64,000 nt of DNA. Origin: Litorilituus lipolyticus. Its GTDB lineage: Bacteria; Pseudomonadota; Gammaproteobacteria; Enterobacterales; Alteromonadaceae. Under the pieces are notes generated by a model. It was given only the letters and a program-made list of their open reading frames with translations, did no database searches and had not been told where the DNA came from. The stretch spans positions 1-64,000 of the forward strand of contig NZ_SAWY01000019.1 of NCBI RefSeq assembly GCF_006439335.1, in the 5' to 3' direction. Positions 26,909 to 35,345 of the stretch are shown here, one piece after another (position 1 is the first letter of the stretch; each line of letters opens with the position of its first letter). The translations under genes were made by a program, and so were the position numbers.

Positions 26909-29827
26909 TTAAGTATTCACCACAAGTTGTTGAGCACTATGCATAATGCTATTTATTGCTTGCTTGGTTTTTGATAGTAACTTAGTTATTAAAGTCGGTT
27001 TGACTGTTTTTAAATCACTCGCAATTAGCTGGTTCCAATGTTCGCATAAATGCTGTAATTCAAGTGAAGCCAAGATTTTAGCATTTACCATCAATTCATC
27101 AACTGAGGCCTGTGCTTGTTCCATATCTTGCTTAGCCATCGCTTCACTTAGCGTAGAGAAATAGCGTTGATTATCTCCTAGGTATTCATCTAACATATAA
27201 AAAGCTAACTCAGCTGAGCCTTGATGATGAATATAACGATTCAAATCAAAGACATTCGCCTTAAGGTGTTCAGATGAACAATCGTCTGCCACTTTAATTG
27301 AGTCTGCCTTTTCAGCAAATTTCGCCTTATTTGTTGGTCTTTCATTGATGTTTTGATTTGCAACTTTTTTAGAATTTTTAGTGACTTTTTCTCGCTTAAA
27401 CCATGGCATCAATAACTCAGACAAAGTTTCAACGGAAATATCTCGATTAATAGTTTCAACCAACCATTCTTTGGGCCAATTTTTTTGCGTGACTTTGTTA
27501 CCCGATAAGCTCAACAATGCCCTGGTAGCCGAAATCGTTTGCAAACTTTTATTAATACTTTGTAATGGAGCTAGGTCAAATTCTGTTATCACAATACTAA
27601 AACAGCCCGACTGCCAATATTGCTGTAAATGCTCTACTTGTGTCACCACGTGTACATGGCAGCCCAACCAATGTAGCTGTGCATACAAATTGATGTAATC
27701 TTGCGGATTTTTAGATGCCAACAGCACTTCAACTACTGAGACAACTCGTTTATGTAGAGGCTGCGTATGCTTTGACAAAAATAGCGAGGTTAATGATTTA
27801 CCATCAAATAGCTGGGCTATACTTTTTTCCTCAATAGTGGCTGTTTTTGCTGCACGGGTCTTTTTATTAATCCTGCTGGATTCTTTTACAGGAGCTAGAG
27901 GAAATGCAAAGCTGAATTGATAACCCGATTCAGTCAACATAATTGTGGTATCAGAGCCATGCATTTTATCTAGTAAATAATTAAAGGCATAGGGAAGCAT
28001 GTCTGCCTCCGTTAAATTGTCAGTTCCTTGTAGTGCTTTCAAGCTCTGAGGCAACACTGTACTTTTTGTTTTACTCGCTATATTGGCCGTTACCTGAATT
28101 CGCTGCTGAGCAAAGTTTTTGTCTTTTAGCTGCAACAATATTTCAATACGATTTTGCATTTGATCTTTGCTAATCAACTGCATAAAGCAGTGAAGTAACT
28201 GAGCAAACAGGCTAATATCAAGCTTAACTTCTGCAGCAATATTTTCATTTACTTTTACAGCCAGCGTATGATTATTTTCAGCTAAATCGGGCCAATAATT
28301 TAGTAACACCGCATATATTTCAGATAATATGGAAATATCTTTCAATGCAAGTGTAGTTTCTTCTAGTTTTAAATTGTTTGTTAGTTGCCACAAGCCAATG
28401 CGCTGATACAGAGCAGGCAACTTGTAATTATGAGGTTGACCTACTTGGACAGAAAAATATCCTCTAGCGTGTTCAATTGCCTTTTGTAAATATTGATATT
28501 TGCGTTGGAGTGCATAGCCTTGTTGCTGAGAAAGGAGCTGCTGCTTTTCTTCTGTTAACGTCGCAGACGCTTTTAATTCATTAACTAGCGTTGATTGCTC
28601 AGCCAACTGAATGATGACTTTGTCATGCAATTTAACTAGCTCATTATATTCAACGGCATGCTTACCTTTCTCTGCACCTTCTCGAACAATAGATAATAAT
28701 TGTTCTTCTTCGTATGTCAGTTCATCATTAGCTATTTCCACACTATGTGAGTTATTAACTTGCTGACAATAGTCTATAAGTTGTTGCATTCTGACTTTAA
28801 TGGCATCAGACAACACGTAACAAAAATACATCAGCAGTAAAAACAAACCACCGGTAACTAACAATAAAACATTAAAAAATGTAGATTTATTTAACTGGGG
28901 AAATAACTGATGCATCCAACGTTCAAAAAGGCTCATTACAGAGGGCGTACTGGCGACTTCTGGCGTCTCTGTCACCATCAATTCTGTTATTAATTGCTGA
29001 ACATGCGAGTTTTGCTGATTTATTATTTGATAATACTGCTGTGCTAATCTTAAATACCCCTGCCATTTAGCTAAACTATTACCTTGACCAATAAGCAATT
29101 GTTCAAAACTAATAAGCATCTCCTGATATGGTTCAGTAAATTTTATTCGCATTACCTCAACTATTTTTTGCTGCAACGCTTGACGAGTATTAATAAACTC
29201 TTGCAAAGGTGAGTAAAACCCAAGTTTAATAAAGGTTGGTAAACTCAATTGTAATTGTTGATTAAAAGCAGCAACAACTTGTCTTTGCTGCTTTGATGCA
29301 GGTAATAAGTAACTAGGATCTTTAACGAGCAGTAATGCGTTAATACTCTTAATAATATCTTGTTTTAATTGTTGATTTCTCTGCTGAACCTTTTGCAACC
29401 TATCAAGTAGTCTCGTGCCTTCTTGATAGCTCTTTTGCCAACGTGAGTAATTTGCTTGATGTTCAGAAGTAAAGCTCATTAATTGCGTATTATTTTCAAG
29501 AAGCTTGCCATGCTCTTTTACCACATCATCTAGTTGGTTAAATGCAACAATATCACTTAAGCCTTGCTGTTGATGATGTACTAGTTGAATTTGTGTGATT
29601 AAAGATTTCGTTGGCGAAATGTGGTTATCAACAAGCTCGGCAACATATTTCTCTTGAGAAAGTGACTGTGAAAACAGTAGGAAAAAGGCGAGGGCTACAA
29701 TAGCAATGATGAACAGTATTTTACGATGAAAAAGCTCATTAAATGTTTGCCCATGGCTTAATTCCATTTCATTTTGAACTAACTCTGAGGATTTATGGTT
29801 TATCTGAGCTTCATTGTTATTATTCAT
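26909..29827 (-). CDS. degenerate hybrid sensor kinase-like membrane protein with HPt-like end
   Basis: A 972-residue protein. Transmembrane segments at about 37-53 and 317-340 bracket a roughly 260-residue helical periplasmic domain. A coiled coil (about 355-460) stands where a DHp domain would be, but no phospho-accepting His box is visible. A region about 510-650 has the spacing of a HATPase domain without recognisable N and G boxes. A receiver-like domain (about 690-805) has ITEFDLAP where an aspartyl phosphorylation site is expected, with the Asp apparently shifted. The C-terminus (about 860-960) looks like an HPt four-helix bundle with VDELMVNAK in place of HxLKG. It probably signals through protein contacts, not phosphotransfer. 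This reading is inference from alignment by eye. Confidence 0.65.
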   Translation of the reverse strand: MNNNNEAQINHKSSELVQNEMELSHGQTFNELFHRKILFIIAIVALAFFLLFSQSLSQEKYVAELVDNHISPTKSLITQIQLVHHQQQGLSDIVAFNQLDDVVKEHGKLLENNTQLMSFTSEHQANYSRWQKSYQEGTRLLDRLQKVQQRNQQLKQDIIKSINALLLVKDPSYLLPASKQQRQVVAAFNQQLQLSLPTFIKLGFYSPLQEFINTRQALQQKIVEVMRIKFTEPYQEMLISFEQLLIGQGNSLAKWQGYLRLAQQYYQIINQQNSHVQQLITELMVTETPEVASTPSVMSLFERWMHQLFPQLNKSTFFNVLLLVTGGLFLLLMYFCYVLSDAIKVRMQQLIDYCQQVNNSHSVEIANDELTYEEEQLLSIVREGAEKGKHAVEYNELVKLHDKVIIQLAEQSTLVNELKASATLTEEKQQLLSQQQGYALQRKYQYLQKAIEHARGYFSVQVGQPHNYKLPALYQRIGLWQLTNNLKLEETTLALKDISILSEIYAVLLNYWPDLAENNHTLAVKVNENIAAEVKLDISLFAQLLHCFMQLISKDQMQNRIEILLQLKDKNFAQQRIQVTANIASKTKSTVLPQSLKALQGTDNLTEADMLPYAFNYLLDKMHGSDTTIMLTESGYQFSFAFPLAPVKESSRINKKTRAAKTATIEEKSIAQLFDGKSLTSLFLSKHTQPLHKRVVSVVEVLLASKNPQDYINLYAQLHWLGCHVHVVTQVEHLQQYWQSGCFSIVITEFDLAPLQSINKSLQTISATRALLSLSGNKVTQKNWPKEWLVETINRDISVETLSELLMPWFKREKVTKNSKKVANQNINERPTNKAKFAEKADSIKVADDCSSEHLKANVFDLNRYIHHQGSAELAFYMLDEYLGDNQRYFSTLSEAMAKQDMEQAQASVDELMVNAKILASLELQHLCEHWNQLIASDLKTVKPTLITKLLSKTKQAINSIMHSAQQLVVNT

Positions 29828-29905
29828 AACTTAGTTATTGCTTATATTATTCATTCCCTTAAATATAGTCTAACTTAATTAACTCATTCATCACATGATA
29901 AATCA

Positions 29906-30421
29906 TTATCTTTTAGTAACCCATGCCCAATCCATCTCACACTCAATGGGCTCCTCACCTGATTCGTCTGTAATTACCACTGAAACAAGCATGTCGCCTT
30001 TATCTTGCGCTTTAATCTGCTCATGTTGCTCTGCAGTCAATGTTGCCGTTGCCGTTAATGCACCTTGCATTCTTCGGTTAAAGTTAAGTTTCATCGACTT
30101 CAACAAAGGTAACTGACGACTTGGCAAGTTGATACCAAACACAATACCTGAAGCAGATTCAGCCAGTAATGCAGCTGCCACAGCATGCACTCCACCAATA
30201 TGATTTTGTACTCGCTTTTTATTAGCGAGCTTAATAACCACGTTATCATGCGAAATTTCTCTAATATCAATTCCCGTAGTATTGGCATATTTCACTTGCG
30301 AGCAAAATAGCTTAGTAAGTAACCAAGGTTTAATAAACTCTGGGGAAAACTTATTAATTTTATTTACCATACGGCTCAATTGATTTGGCATAACAACTCT
30401 CATCTTATCGTTTTTCTTCAT
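29906..30421 (-). CDS. DUF4442 hotdog-fold thioesterase-like protein
   Basis: A 171-residue protein with the DUF4442/hotdog pattern: NKKRVQNHIGGVHAVAAALLAES (near 67-89) followed by LPLLKSMKLNF strands. Hotdog proteins of this type act on acyl-CoA or acyl-ACP thioesters, and the HIGGVHA segment aligns with the helix that supplies catalytic residues in related enzymes. It has no signal peptide. A FadR-like operator lies 10-26 bases upstream of the start, linking the gene to fatty-acid status. Substrate is unknown. The ATG at 30421 is the best start, although its ribosome binding site is weak. Confidence 0.8.
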   Translation of the reverse strand: MKKNDKMRVVMPNQLSRMVNKINKFSPEFIKPWLLTKLFCSQVKYANTTGIDIREISHDNVVIKLANKKRVQNHIGGVHAVAAALLAESASGIVFGINLPSRQLPLLKSMKLNFNRRMQGALTATATLTAEQHEQIKAQDKGDMLVSVVITDESGEEPIECEMDWAWVTKR

Positions 30422-30430
30422 TGTGAACTC

Positions 30431-30447
30431 AACTGGTCAGACCTTCA
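30431..30447 (-). promoter_or_regulatory. FadR-like operator before the DUF4442 gene
   Basis: AACTGGTCAGACCTTCA on the plus strand closely follows the E. coli FadR consensus (AGCTGGTCCGACNTGTT as recalled), with both half-sites TGGTC and GACC. It sits in the immediate upstream region of the gene starting at 30421, where binding would block transcription or initiation. A related site is present at 4568-4584. Confidence 0.6.
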
Positions 30448-30571
30448 AGTATTTTTTACGGTAGATTGTATTAACTATTTCGGTTAAGACTACACTTATA
30501 GATAAAAATTACATGCTTATTTATTGATAATATCGCCTATATAGTAATCAATATTATCTAGTTAAGGAGAA

Positions 30572-31005
30572 TTGGTTATTCGCAAAGCTCTTTTGATTCT
30601 GTTGATCTGCAATATTATTTTTGCTTCTCGTATCGCAAAGATATATGCAAATGATGAAAGAATTGTCATCGCAGCAGGTATCTGTTGTCCTGTAAATTGC
30701 AAGCCCAAAGGGCCTTATCAGGGGTATATGGTTAACGCTGCTAAATACTAGCCATAAATAGAATTGACGTACTCATTGAGGCTGACATGATCTTTTGGAA
30801 CATGGCTAAACCGCTCGGCTTCAATGTTAAAGTAAAATATGCTGGTCAACTAGACATAGCGACGAAAGCATACATCGCTTTCTCCCCTGCGAATAAAAAC
30901 TCGCAACGATACAGGAAAATTTTATCAGAAGGCATAATTAAGCTGCGCAAATCAGGTGAGTTACACCAAATTATCTCTCGATATAACATACAAGACTGGA
31001 AATAA
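30572..31005 (+). pseudogene. decayed ABC-type solute-binding protein (SBP_bac_3-like)
   Basis: Two pieces of one gene survive. Piece one (about 30572-30751) has a strong AAGGAGA site, a signal peptide-like stretch (RKALLILLICNIIFASRIAK) and the mature start ERIVIAAGICCPVNCKPKG with the PYQGYMV motif, then a TAG stop. Its start codon seems damaged (TTG too close to the ribosome site, or ATT). Piece two (from about 30751, another frame) reads RIDVLIEADMIFWNM and continues to a typical C-terminal end, ILSEGIIKLRKSGELHQIISRY. The central roughly 120 residues of the family are missing. The gene is therefore a deletion-bearing pseudogene of a periplasmic amino-acid-binding-type protein. Confidence 0.8.
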
Positions 31006-31043
31006 TTAAAAAAGATTCGCATCATCTTCCATAGAAGTTAACG

Positions 31044-31505
31044 TTACTTAGACTCCATCACCTCTATCAACTCTTCGATATTTTTCTCTGAATAAACTCT
31101 GATCCCATTGTCTGATAACAGCTGGGCACACACTCCTTGCCCTTTAATTTTAATCTGTTCAAACTTTCCATTGTGGATTTTTTGACTACCACAAGAAGGA
31201 CTTGATTCTTTTAACAATGCGTAGCGAATATTATGCTGCTGACACAAGGAGAGCGCCTGATTTGCTCCTTGTTCAAATGCCGCAGTAACATCAACTCCAT
31301 CACGTGTGAGCACTCTATTACTGTCCTGCTGTATCTCTGCTGGAGCCCTCGGAGTGCTTAAGCCACCTGCAACCTCTGGACAAATGGCAACTAAGCGACC
31401 TTCAGCCAACCATCGCTCAAACACCCTATTATTGAGTAAATTATCTTTCCCGTCATAACGAACTTTTTCACCCAAAAAGCAACGACTAATTAATATTTTT
31501 TCCAA
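31044..31505 (-). CDS. DUF523 family protein
   Basis: A 153-residue protein with the DUF523 signature. It starts ILISRCFLGEKVRYDG (Cys-Leu-Gly-x-x-x-Arg-Tyr-Asp-Gly), followed by CPEVAGGLSTPRAPAEI and the C-terminal KESSPSCGSQKIHNG. The three conserved cysteines suggest metal or Fe-S binding, but the function is not established. It has no signal peptide. It is 32 bases downstream of the DUF3630-like gene and in the same direction, so the two may form an operon. Confidence 0.85.
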   Translation of the reverse strand: MEKILISRCFLGEKVRYDGKDNLLNNRVFERWLAEGRLVAICPEVAGGLSTPRAPAEIQQDSNRVLTRDGVDVTAAFEQGANQALSLCQQHNIRYALLKESSPSCGSQKIHNGKFEQIKIKGQGVCAQLLSDNGIRVYSEKNIEELIEVMESK

Positions 31506-31537
31506 AACAGTGCCTTTGTCCTTTAACAGCGCTACAT

Positions 31538-31840
31538 TTAAATAAATTGCACTCTCAAATGCTTTAACACATTCTCAAGTGCTGCTTCACTTGCGGCATC
31601 CGTACTTTCAAGCCAGCACGATTGACTATAGCAATCAAAATGAATCATCAACTGCTCTTTATTTTGCCAAATGACACGAAGACTTTCTCTATCTGCACCA
31701 ACAATTTTTTCTTGTAAGTCAAATGCTGTATCAGTGTTTATTAACCGTTCACTCAATGTTTCAATGTCTTCTTGATACCAATATTCACTAAATTGAATAA
31801 CAATACTATTACCAATAAGTGAAATATTCTCAATCTCCAT
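31538..31840 (-). CDS. small uncharacterised protein, DUF3630-like
   Basis: A 100-residue soluble protein of mixed strands and helices. The segment VGADRESLRVIWQNKEQLMIHFDCYSQSCWLES recalls the DUF3630 family of gammaproteobacteria (function unknown). The assignment is from memory and moderate. It lies upstream of the DUF523 gene in the same direction. The upstream 270 bases are shared with the divergent cytochrome gene. Confidence 0.65.
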   Translation of the reverse strand: MEIENISLIGNSIVIQFSEYWYQEDIETLSERLINTDTAFDLQEKIVGADRESLRVIWQNKEQLMIHFDCYSQSCWLESTDAASEAALENVLKHLRVQFI

Positions 31841-32112
31841 ATGTATGCCTTTCCAACGTTAAAAAATTAAATTTCGCTCTGTATTTGATTATAACAAGCT
31901 ATGCTTACTATCCCTATATAAGCCGTTATCTAATGACCTAATAAAAAATAAAGTCATTACTCTAAGTAAAGTTTGATATTAATCATTTGTATTAGAAAAA
32001 AACAAGGACATATCAATTTATTTCTCATATACTCGAGTTAGTATTATTAACTTTATGGCGCTGAATAATTTGCACCATAAATGCCTGAAATCAACAAAAG
32101 AGAGTGATAACT

Positions 32113-32412
32113 ATGAAAAAACTTGTGCTTGCTGTTGCAGCAACTCTAGTTATGGCTTCTCCAGCTTATGCTGGTGATGCTGCTGAAGGAAAGAAAAAGG
32201 CTGGTATGTGTGCGGCTTGCCACGGTACTGACGGTATCTCAATGGTTCCTATGTATCCTAACCTTAAAGGTCAAAAAGAAGCTTACTTAGCTAAGCAACT
32301 TAAAGACTTTAAATCTGGTAAGCGTAACGATCCAACCATGAAACCTATGGTTATGGCTCTTAGTGATGCTGACATCGCTAACTTAGCTGCGTTCTATGCA
32401 AACTTAAAATAG
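32113..32412 (+). CDS. small periplasmic c-type cytochrome
   Basis: A 99-residue protein from the ATG at 32113 (AGAG upstream). An in-frame GTG at 32104 is less likely. The signal peptide ends ASPAYA-GDA, so the mature protein has about 79 residues. A single haem motif CAACH follows AEGKKKAGM, and the distal Met ligand is likely in the DPTMKPM segment. The C-terminus [14 protein letters not shown] is typical of class I cytochromes of the c4/c553 group. It would carry electrons in the periplasm. Uniform, GCT-rich codon use hints at strong expression, and a terminator follows directly. Confidence 0.93.
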   Translation: MKKLVLAVAATLVMASPAYAGDAAEGKKKAGMCAACHGTDGISMVPMYPNLKGQKEAYLAKQLKDFKSGKRNDPTMKPMVMALSDADIANLAAFYANLK

Positions 32413-32430
32413 TTACATTTTAAGTTTATA

Positions 32431-32460
32431 AAAAAACCACTCAATTGAGTGGTTTTTTAT
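32431..32460 (+). terminator. bidirectional terminator between the cytochrome gene and prsT
   Basis: A symmetrical hairpin AAAAAACCACTCA / (A)TTGAGTGGTTTTTT with T runs on both strands. It lies 20 bases past the cytochrome stop and 55 bases past the end of the convergent prsT gene, so it can serve both. Confidence 0.9.
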
Positions 32461-32511
32461 TTTCTGTTTAGCTATCTCAATTTCAAAGATATAGCCAATA
32501 CATCTGCCCAA

Positions 32512-35256
32512 TTACAACTGATTTGATAATTGAGTTTTTCTTTCATTTTGAGCAGCTGTTTTAGTCGTAATCTTTTTAATGATCTTTCTAGCTTCACTTT
32601 GACGGCTATTAGCAATTAATATTTCGGCATAATTAAGTTCGATATCAACATCTTTACCTTTAGCTAACTCGCTGGCTCGGCTTGATTGTGATAATGCCCC
32701 TGTTAGATCACCTTTTTTCAATAATACTTTTGCGTAGGTATCTACAACATTAGGAATTGACTCCCCTGACTTAATTGCGGCTTTGGCATGGAACAACGCC
32801 TTGTCCACCTCACCTTGTTCTAAATATAACCATGCCAGATTATTATTCACTAGCACATTATTAGGTTGTGCTTTAATAATATCCGCATAAACATCAAGCG
32901 CTTTGTCATTGTTATCACCTAAATATAAATTAGCTAATAATGCTTTGATCCTTACGTCATCAGGGTTTGCTTTTAAATAAGTCACTAAGTGGTTTTGAGC
33001 TTTATTTTTTTCATTATTCCCCATATAAGCCGCTGCTAAATAAATAGCATTTTGACTATTTGTATAAGCTTTATAGAAGTTCTCCATTTTTGGAACCGCT
33101 TGTACAAACTTTCCTTCTAACATGAGGATTCTACCTAGCAATCCTTGTTTAAGGTTATCATCAACATCTCGCACTGCAATAGTTTGATATAGCTCTTTCG
33201 CTGGCTGTAGTTGCTTACTATTTAGCAGCAACTGCATTTTCAAGAGTTGCAAAATTACATTATCAGGGTGGCTATCAAAACCTCGTTTAATAACACTTAA
33301 TGCTCGCTCAAAATTTCTCTGATTTGCATAGTAATCTGCTAATAATATGACAGGCTCTAAATGATATGGACTTTGCTTCATCCATTGCTCAAGTGTTGAT
33401 TGTACTCTACCCTGCTCTTGCAGCTGTTTATACGTCAATACCAATACTTGCCAAAAACGTTTAGGTAATTGTTTGTCATTTTCAAAATTAACTAGAACAT
33501 TTTGAGCTTTTTTAATTTCATTTAACGAAAGTAAAGCTTCACTATATAAGAGTGCTTTTTGTAAGTCAGTTGGCTTAGCCTGATACGCTTCAGCAAGTTT
33601 TGACAATGCCTGTTCGTTCTTATAAACACCAAAGTAATGTCGTAATACTTTATTATGTTGAGGGTATAAACTAATTAAGTTATCAGCGCGTTGCTTACTT
33701 AACTCATCATTTTGCTGAAGACGAGCAATGCGAAGTTGTTCAGTAAGCGCAAATAAGTTATTGCTTTCTTTTTCAAGACTTTGTTCAAGTAACTGCTCTG
33801 CTTTACTAAAATCTTGTTGCTTAATATGTACACTTGCCATTAAGTTGAAACCACCCGCTTTTTCTGGGTATTTTTCTTGCCACTTGTTCGCAATATTCTT
33901 GGCTTGTTCAACATCGTTGGCTTGTAATGAAGCATAAGCTAGCGCTAACTCAGCTTCGACAAATTCAGGGTTTATTTTTACCGCATCTTTCAAATCCTGC
34001 ATACCTGAAGGATCATTCATCATAAGCTTCAAAATGCCTTGGCGAGCATTTTGATTAGCATCGCCTGTTGGTTGTGCTTGACTCTGTACTAATAGCTTTT
34101 TCGCTTCTTCAGTCGCGCCTAATTCTAGTAATTTAAAACTCAATGAAGATAAAAACTGTGCATCAGCCTCTTTTTCGCCATTAAAGTCACCTAAAGTCGC
34201 ACTTATTTCATCAACCAAGCCCAACTCTAATTGACTTACAGCTAACATTCTCCTGCCTTGATGCTCAGCAGGCAAATACTTAACAATACTATTTAAATGG
34301 TAATAACATTGCTCCCAGTTATTCAAGTAAAAAGCACTTGCACCTGCCACAAGTTTTAAACTAAATTGGTTAAAATTATTGGATAAGGCTCTCTCCGCTA
34401 ATTCACTAGCAACTTTATAATCTTGTTCCTCAAAACGAACCATGGCTTTTATATAAAGAGCAAAAGGCTGATTAGCCACCTTTGCCAAAATAGTGTCGGC
34501 AAGTTTTTCTGCCTCTTCACTTTCACCCGCTTTGAGCAAACTATCAGCCAACAAAAGCTGTACTACACCAGAGCGTGGCTGTTGCTGTATGTAACGCTTA
34601 TAACTCTCACTCGCTAATGAGTAATCTTTCATTACGGTAGCAATTTGACCTTGAAGCATTAGCGCATCAGGTTGATTTTCATCTATAGTTAACACTCTTT
34701 TCACTAATAAATCAGCTTGCTCGTTTTCATTCTCCGCTAGTTGCAAATAGGCTTGGGCAAGTAAACTATATTGCCCTTGCTCAGTTAATGATTGTGCTGA
34801 GGCGACAGTTTCTTTAGCTAACTCGATGTTTTCACTACGTAGTGCAGCTAACGTTTTATAGGCCAGAAAATGGCTATGCTGTTCTTTGTCAAGACTGTTT
34901 GCTTCAGTTGAAAGTGCAATAACGTCATCATCAGCCTCAGTTAAGATTAAAGCTCTTGCTAGTAATGGTATTAGCTCTTTTCCTTGATATTTTAATGATT
35001 TTGCTCTGGAAAGTTCTTTCTCTGCTGCAACACCATCACCAAGCTCTAGGTAAACTTTACCTAATAAAAATCTTGCTTCAGCATTTTTTACATCAATACG
35101 AATGGCATTTTTTAGCGCAATGATACTTTCATTAACTTTATTTTCCGCAAGGTAGCTCTTTGCACTAGTTAAATGGCTATCTACTGTTTCTTTTTCACTG
35201 CATGCTGATAGTGCGAGTAAAACACTCAAGCATATCGTCGCCTTCACAAATTTCAT
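32512..35256 (-). CDS. prsT: PEP-CTERM/XrtA system TPR-repeat lipoprotein PrsT
   Basis: A 914-residue lipoprotein with a signal peptide ending in the lipobox ALSAC. The rest is a long array of tetratricopeptide repeats, for example NKVNESIIALKNAIRIDVKN and GDGVAAEKELSRAKSLK, with helix-turn-helix spacing of about 34 residues to the C-terminus. The architecture, length and locus (WecBC, exosortase-associated hydrolases, ACP) match the TPR lipoprotein that accompanies exosortase A and exopolysaccharide genes. It is expected to act in the envelope as a scaffold for polysaccharide export or sorting. It is the last gene of the minus-strand run, after a terminator past wecBC. Confidence 0.88.
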   Translation of the reverse strand: MKFVKATICLSVLLALSACSEKETVDSHLTSAKSYLAENKVNESIIALKNAIRIDVKNAEARFLLGKVYLELGDGVAAEKELSRAKSLKYQGKELIPLLARALILTEADDDVIALSTEANSLDKEQHSHFLAYKTLAALRSENIELAKETVASAQSLTEQGQYSLLAQAYLQLAENENEQADLLVKRVLTIDENQPDALMLQGQIATVMKDYSLASESYKRYIQQQPRSGVVQLLLADSLLKAGESEEAEKLADTILAKVANQPFALYIKAMVRFEEQDYKVASELAERALSNNFNQFSLKLVAGASAFYLNNWEQCYYHLNSIVKYLPAEHQGRRMLAVSQLELGLVDEISATLGDFNGEKEADAQFLSSLSFKLLELGATEEAKKLLVQSQAQPTGDANQNARQGILKLMMNDPSGMQDLKDAVKINPEFVEAELALAYASLQANDVEQAKNIANKWQEKYPEKAGGFNLMASVHIKQQDFSKAEQLLEQSLEKESNNLFALTEQLRIARLQQNDELSKQRADNLISLYPQHNKVLRHYFGVYKNEQALSKLAEAYQAKPTDLQKALLYSEALLSLNEIKKAQNVLVNFENDKQLPKRFWQVLVLTYKQLQEQGRVQSTLEQWMKQSPYHLEPVILLADYYANQRNFERALSVIKRGFDSHPDNVILQLLKMQLLLNSKQLQPAKELYQTIAVRDVDDNLKQGLLGRILMLEGKFVQAVPKMENFYKAYTNSQNAIYLAAAYMGNNEKNKAQNHLVTYLKANPDDVRIKALLANLYLGDNNDKALDVYADIIKAQPNNVLVNNNLAWLYLEQGEVDKALFHAKAAIKSGESIPNVVDTYAKVLLKKGDLTGALSQSSRASELAKGKDVDIELNYAEILIANSRQSEARKIIKKITTKTAAQNERKTQLSNQL

Positions 35257-35307
35257 GTTTCTTCCTTAATAACGTCTTTTTGGCCAATTGCTTTTTTGTA
35301 GAATAAA

Positions 35308-35342
35308 ATAAAAAACCCATTAAAAACATTAATGGGTTTATT
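35308..35342 (-). terminator. intrinsic terminator after the wecB-wecC fusion gene
   Basis: Stem AAACCCATT / AATGGGTTT (35313-35339) with a 9-base loop, followed on the minus strand by T-rich sequence. It separates the fusion gene from prsT, so prsT may need its own promoter or depend on readthrough. Confidence 0.75.
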
Positions 35343-35345
35343 TTA

